From positions 19,059,310 to 19,123,309 of the forward strand of contig NW_022098001.1 in NCBI RefSeq assembly GCF_002288925.2: DNA of 64,000 bases. The letters are read 5' to 3'. Positions 60,377 to 64,000 of the stretch are shown here, piece after piece. Below the pieces are notes generated by a model that made no database searches, was not told where the DNA came from, and worked only from the letters and a program-made list of their open reading frames with translations. Position 1 is the stretch's first letter. Each line of letters starts with the position of its first letter. The translations under genes and the position numbers were made by a program. This DNA is from Delphinapterus leucas. Lineage: Eukaryota; Chordata; Mammalia; Artiodactyla; Monodontidae.

Positions 60377-62986
60377 CTATATCTTATTTATCCATTCCTC
60401 TGTTGATGGACATTTATGTTGATTCCATGTCCTAGCTATTGTAAATAGTGCTCCAATGAACATTGGAGTGCATGTGTCTTTTTGAATAATGGTTTTCTCT
60501 GAGTATATGCCCAGAAGTTGGATTGTTGGGTTATATGGTAGTTCTATTTTTAGTTTTTTAAGGAATCTCCATACTGTTCTCCATAGTGGTTGTATCAATA
60601 TACGTTCCCACCAACAGTGCGAGAGGGTTCCCTTTTCTCCACACCCTCTCCAGTATTTATTGTTTGTATATTTTTTAATGATGGCCATTCTGACCAGCGT
60701 GAGGTGACACCTCATTGTAGTTTTGATTTGCATTTCTCTAATAATTAGTGACATTGAGCATCTCTTCTTGTTCCTCTTGGCCATCTGCATGTCTTCTTTG
60801 GAGAAATGTCTATTTAGGTCTTCTGCCCATTTTTTGATTGGGTTGTTGGTTTTTTTGATATTGAGCTTCATGAGTTGTTTGTATATTTTGGAGATTAATC
60901 CTTTGTCACTTGCTTCATTTGCAAATATTTTTTTCCCATTCTGAGGGTTGTCTTTTCATCTTGTTTATGGTTTCCTTTGCTGTGCAAAAGCTTTGAAGTT
61001 TCATTAGGTCCCATTTGTTTATTTTTGTTTTTATTCTCATTACTCTAGGAGATAGTTCAAGAAAGAGCTTGCTGTGATTTATGTCAGAGTGTTCTGCTTA
61101 TGTTTTCCTCTAAGTTTTATAGTGTCTTCCCTTATATTTAGGTCTTTAATCCATTTTGAGTATACTTTTGTGTATGGTTTTAGAGAGTGTTCTAATTTCA
61201 TTTTTTTTTACATGTAGCTGTCCAGTTTTCCCAGCACCACTTATTGAAGAGATTGTCTGATCCACTGTATATTCTCACCTTCTTTGTCATGGGTTAGGTG
61301 ATCATAGGTGCATGGGTTTATCTCTGGGCTTTCTATCCTGTTACATTTATCTATATTTCTGTTTTTGTGCCAGTATCATACTGTCTTAATTACTGTAGCT
61401 TTGTACTATAGTCTGAAGTCAGGGAGTCTGATTCCTCCAGCTCTGGGTTTTTGTTTCTCATGATTGCTTTCTCTATTTGGGGTCTTTCGTGTTTCCATGC
61501 AAATTGTAAGATTTTTTTGTTCTAATTCTGTGAAAAATGTCATTGGTAATTTGATAGGGATTGCATTGAATCTGCAGATTATTTTGGGTAGTACAGTCAT
61601 TTTGAAAATATTGATTCTTCCAATCCAAGAATGTGATGTATTTCTCCATCTGTTTGTTTCATCTTTGATTTTTTCATCATCACCTTATAGTTTTCTGAGT
61701 ACAGGTCTTTTACCTCCTTCAGTAGGTTTATTCCTAATTATTTTACTCTTTTTGTTGCAATGGTAAATGGGATTTTTTCCTTAATTACACTTTCTGATAT
61801 TTTGTTGTTAGTGTATAGGAATGAAAGAGATTTCTTTGCATTAATTTTGTATCCTGTGACTTTACTAAATTCATTGATTAGCTCTAGTAGTTTTCTGGTG
61901 ACATCTTTAGGATTTTCTATATGTAGTATCATGTCTTCTGCAAACAGTGTCAGTTTTGCTTCTTCTTTTCCAATTTGGATTCCTTTTATTTCTTTTTCTT
62001 CTCTGATTGCAATGGCTAAAACTTCCAAAACTATGTTGAACAATAGTGGTGAGAGTGGGCACACTTTTCTTGTTCCTGATTTTAGAGGAAATACTTTCAG
62101 TTTTTCACCATTGAGAATAATGCTTGCTGTGGGTTCATCATATATGTCCTTTATTATGTGGAGGCTGGTTCCCTCTATGCTCACTTTCTGGAGAGTTTTT
62201 TTAATAATAAATCAGTGTTGAATTTTGTCACAAGTTTTTTCAGCATCTATTGAGATGATTGTATGGTTTTTAATTCTTCAATTTTTTAATATGATGTATC
62301 ATAGTTATTGATTTACATATATTGAAGAATCCTTGCATTCCTGGAATAAACTCCACTTGATCATGGTGTATGATCCTTTTAATGTGTTGTTGGATTTGGT
62401 TTGCTAGTATTTTGTTGAGGATTTTTGCATCTATGTTCATCAGTGATATTGACCTGTAATTTTCTTTTTTTGTTATATCTTTGTCTGGTTTTGGTACCGG
62501 TGTGATGGTGGAATCATAGAATGAGTTTGGGAATGCTCCTCCCTTTGCAATTTTGTGGAAGAGTTTGAGAAGCATAGATGTTAGCTCTTCTCTAAATGTT
62601 TGATAGAATTTCCTTGTGAAGCCATCTGGTCCTGGACTTTTGTATTTTAATCACAGTATTTTAATCACAGTTTCAATTTCAGTGCTTGTTATTGGTCTGT
62701 TCATATTTTCTATTTCTTCCTGGTCCAGTCTGCTAATGTTTGCCTTATATATTGAGGTGCTCCTATATTAGATGTCTAATATAAGTATTGCTACTCCAGC
62801 TTTCTTTTGATTTCCATTTTCATGGAGTATCTTTCTCCATTCCCTCACTTTTATTCTGTATGTGTCCCTAGATCTGAAGTGGGTCTCTTGTAGACAGCAT
62901 ATATATGGTTCTTGTTTTTGTATCCATTCAGTCAGTCTATGTCTTTTGGTTAGAGCATTTAATCCATTTGCATTTAAGGTAATCAT
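60377..62986 (-). pseudogene. L1-D ORF2 remnant
   Basis: C-terminal segment 60,871-60,377 (164 codons) with [20 protein letters not shown] and [12 protein letters not shown] [17 protein letters not shown] (first Cys lost to Tyr). RT segments 62,184-61,738 with FAEDM (one catalytic Asp changed to Glu) and 62,575-62,270 ([20 protein letters not shown]). The endonuclease start 62,986-62,768 reads MITLNANGLNALTKRHRLTE with QETHF. Inactive. Confidence 0.85.
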
Positions 62987-63170
62987 AAATATGTATTTTT
63001 TGCCATTTCATTAATTGTTTTAGATTTGTTTTCATATTTTTTTGTTTCCTTTCCTCTTTTATTTTCTTCTCTTGTGATTTGATGGCTAAAATATTGTTTG
63101 TTTGGATTCCTTTTATGTGTGTGTTTATGCATCAATTGTAGATTTTCAGCTTGCTGTTCCCATGCAGTTT

Positions 63171-63516
63171 TTATTTTTATTTTTTTAATAAATTTATTTA
63201 TTTATTAATTTTTGGCTCTGCTCATGCTTTCTCTAGTTGTGGCAAGCACGGGCTACTCTTCGTTGTGGTGCAGGGGCTTCTTATTGTGGTGGCTTCTCTT
63301 GTTGCAGAGCATGGGCTCTAGGTGCATGGTCTTCAGTAGTTGCGGCATGTGGGCTCAGTAGTTGTGGCTTGCAGGCTCTAGAGCACAGGCTCCGTAATTG
63401 TGGCACATAGACTTAGTTTCTCCACGGCATGTGGGATCTTCCCAGACCAGGGATTGAACCTGTGGCCCCTGCATTGGCAGTCAGATTCTTAACCACTGTG
63501 CCACCAAAGAAGTCTC
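63171..63516 (-). mobile_element. CHR-type SINE nested in L1-D
   Basis: Antisense full-length SINE: (TTTA)n tail, 'ttgtggcaagcacgggctac' type body, 'gggattgaacctgtggcccc' B-box region and head 'ccaccaaagaagtctc'. 'tcccatg(c/a)agttt' brackets it (63,158-63,170 and 63,517-63,529). Confidence 0.9.
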
Positions 63517-64000
63517 TCCCATGAAGTTTGATATAGCAGTCTATATATTTATATAAATAACTGTTTTAAGTTGCTGTTCTTTTAATTTCAAATACATTTC
63601 AATATAATGCATTTGTACTCTCCTCACAATTGCAGGTTTTGATATCATATTTGTTTTTGAATGATTTCCTACTTTTACTGTACTTTTGCCTTTACGAGTG
63701 AGCATTCCCATTCATAATTTTCTTGTTTCTAGTTGTGGCCTCTTCTTTTCTGCCTGTGGAATTTCCTTTAGAATTTTTTGTAAAGCTGGATGGTGGGGCT
63801 GAATTCTATTATCTTTTGCTTCTCTATAATGCTTTTGCTTTCTCCTTCAAATCTGAACAAGAGCCTTGCTGGGTAGAGAATTTTTGATTGTAGGTTTTTC
63901 CCTTTCTTCACTTTAAATAGATCATCACACTCCCTTCTGGCCTACAGATTTTCTGCTGAAAAATCAGTCTATAACCTTATAGGAATTCCCTTGTATGTTA

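Larger units (their letters stand above)
59893..64000 (-). mobile_element. Antisense L1 (L1-D), reaching the window end
   Basis: 3' end at 59,893 ('tttttaaaaatttttattgg'), 3'UTR to about 60,370, ORF2 to 62,986, then the inter-ORF region and ORF1 C-terminal region (63,770-64,000: 'ttgctgggtagagaattttt', 'ctggcctacagattttctgc'). It interrupts L1-C in its endonuclease. A jump at about 62,728 goes from the region before RT directly to the endonuclease, removing roughly 0.9 kb relative to L1-C. Confidence 0.85.

Noticed and set aside
1..64000. CRISPR arrays, operons, phage or other prokaryotic systems
   Set aside because: No regularly spaced direct repeats with unique spacers and no compact gene arrays; all the repeat content is mammalian.

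Overview
This is a mammalian nuclear window, most likely from a cetacean and probably a toothed whale. The reason is the interspersed repeats: several tRNA-derived SINEs open with a 'cttccctggtgg.gcagtggtt' head, as in the CHR SINEs of whales, hippos and ruminants, and the copy at 25,234-25,445 looks like the GC-rich type I associate with dolphin-like whales. MIR, L2, MLT1-type LTR, MER2, mariner-type and L1 remnants are also present. No feature looks bacterial, and I found no intact host protein-coding gene.

Layout. At 1-1331 (minus strand) lies an intronless copy of VCAM1 covering immunoglobulin domains 1 to 5. It is cut by the window edge and broken by one visible frameshift, so it is a processed pseudogene (retrocopy). 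It abuts an L1 5'UTR-like fragment. A second small retrocopy with a 12-bp target-site duplication follows (1,690-1,916), then a 5'-inverted (twin-primed) L1 (1,970-2,580). From 2.6 to 30 kb the sequence is mainly AT-rich and without recognisable genes, studded with old MIR, L2, L1 and MLT1 copies, one MER2 DNA transposon, and younger SINEs.

At about 32.28-33.22 kb there is a CpG-dense island of the kind found at housekeeping promoters. It holds an imperfect array of about 42-bp units with ETS-type (CCGGAA) and CCATGACA motifs, and on the minus strand a GC-rich candidate first exon ending in a consensus splice donor. I could not name the gene.

From 34.4 kb to the end the window is almost entirely L1, with an ERV remnant and an unassigned stretch between 53.4 and 55.9 kb. 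An old antisense L1 (34,395-37,876) carries a mariner-type element that itself carries an L1 3' end, plus an LTR-like insertion. A sense L1 (37,877-53,383) has its reverse-transcriptase region represented twice and is interrupted in its 3'UTR by a nearly complete antisense L1 (46,113-53,301, about 7.2 kb). A decayed retroviral integrase remnant lies at about 54.04-54.69 kb. Two further antisense L1s (55,952-59,892 and 59,893 to the end) follow, the second apparently inserted in the first.

The genes do not work together as a pathway. The real content is a record of retrotransposition: two retrocopies of cellular transcripts, several nested insertions, one templated palindrome and a chimeric L1, next to one probable CpG-island promoter.
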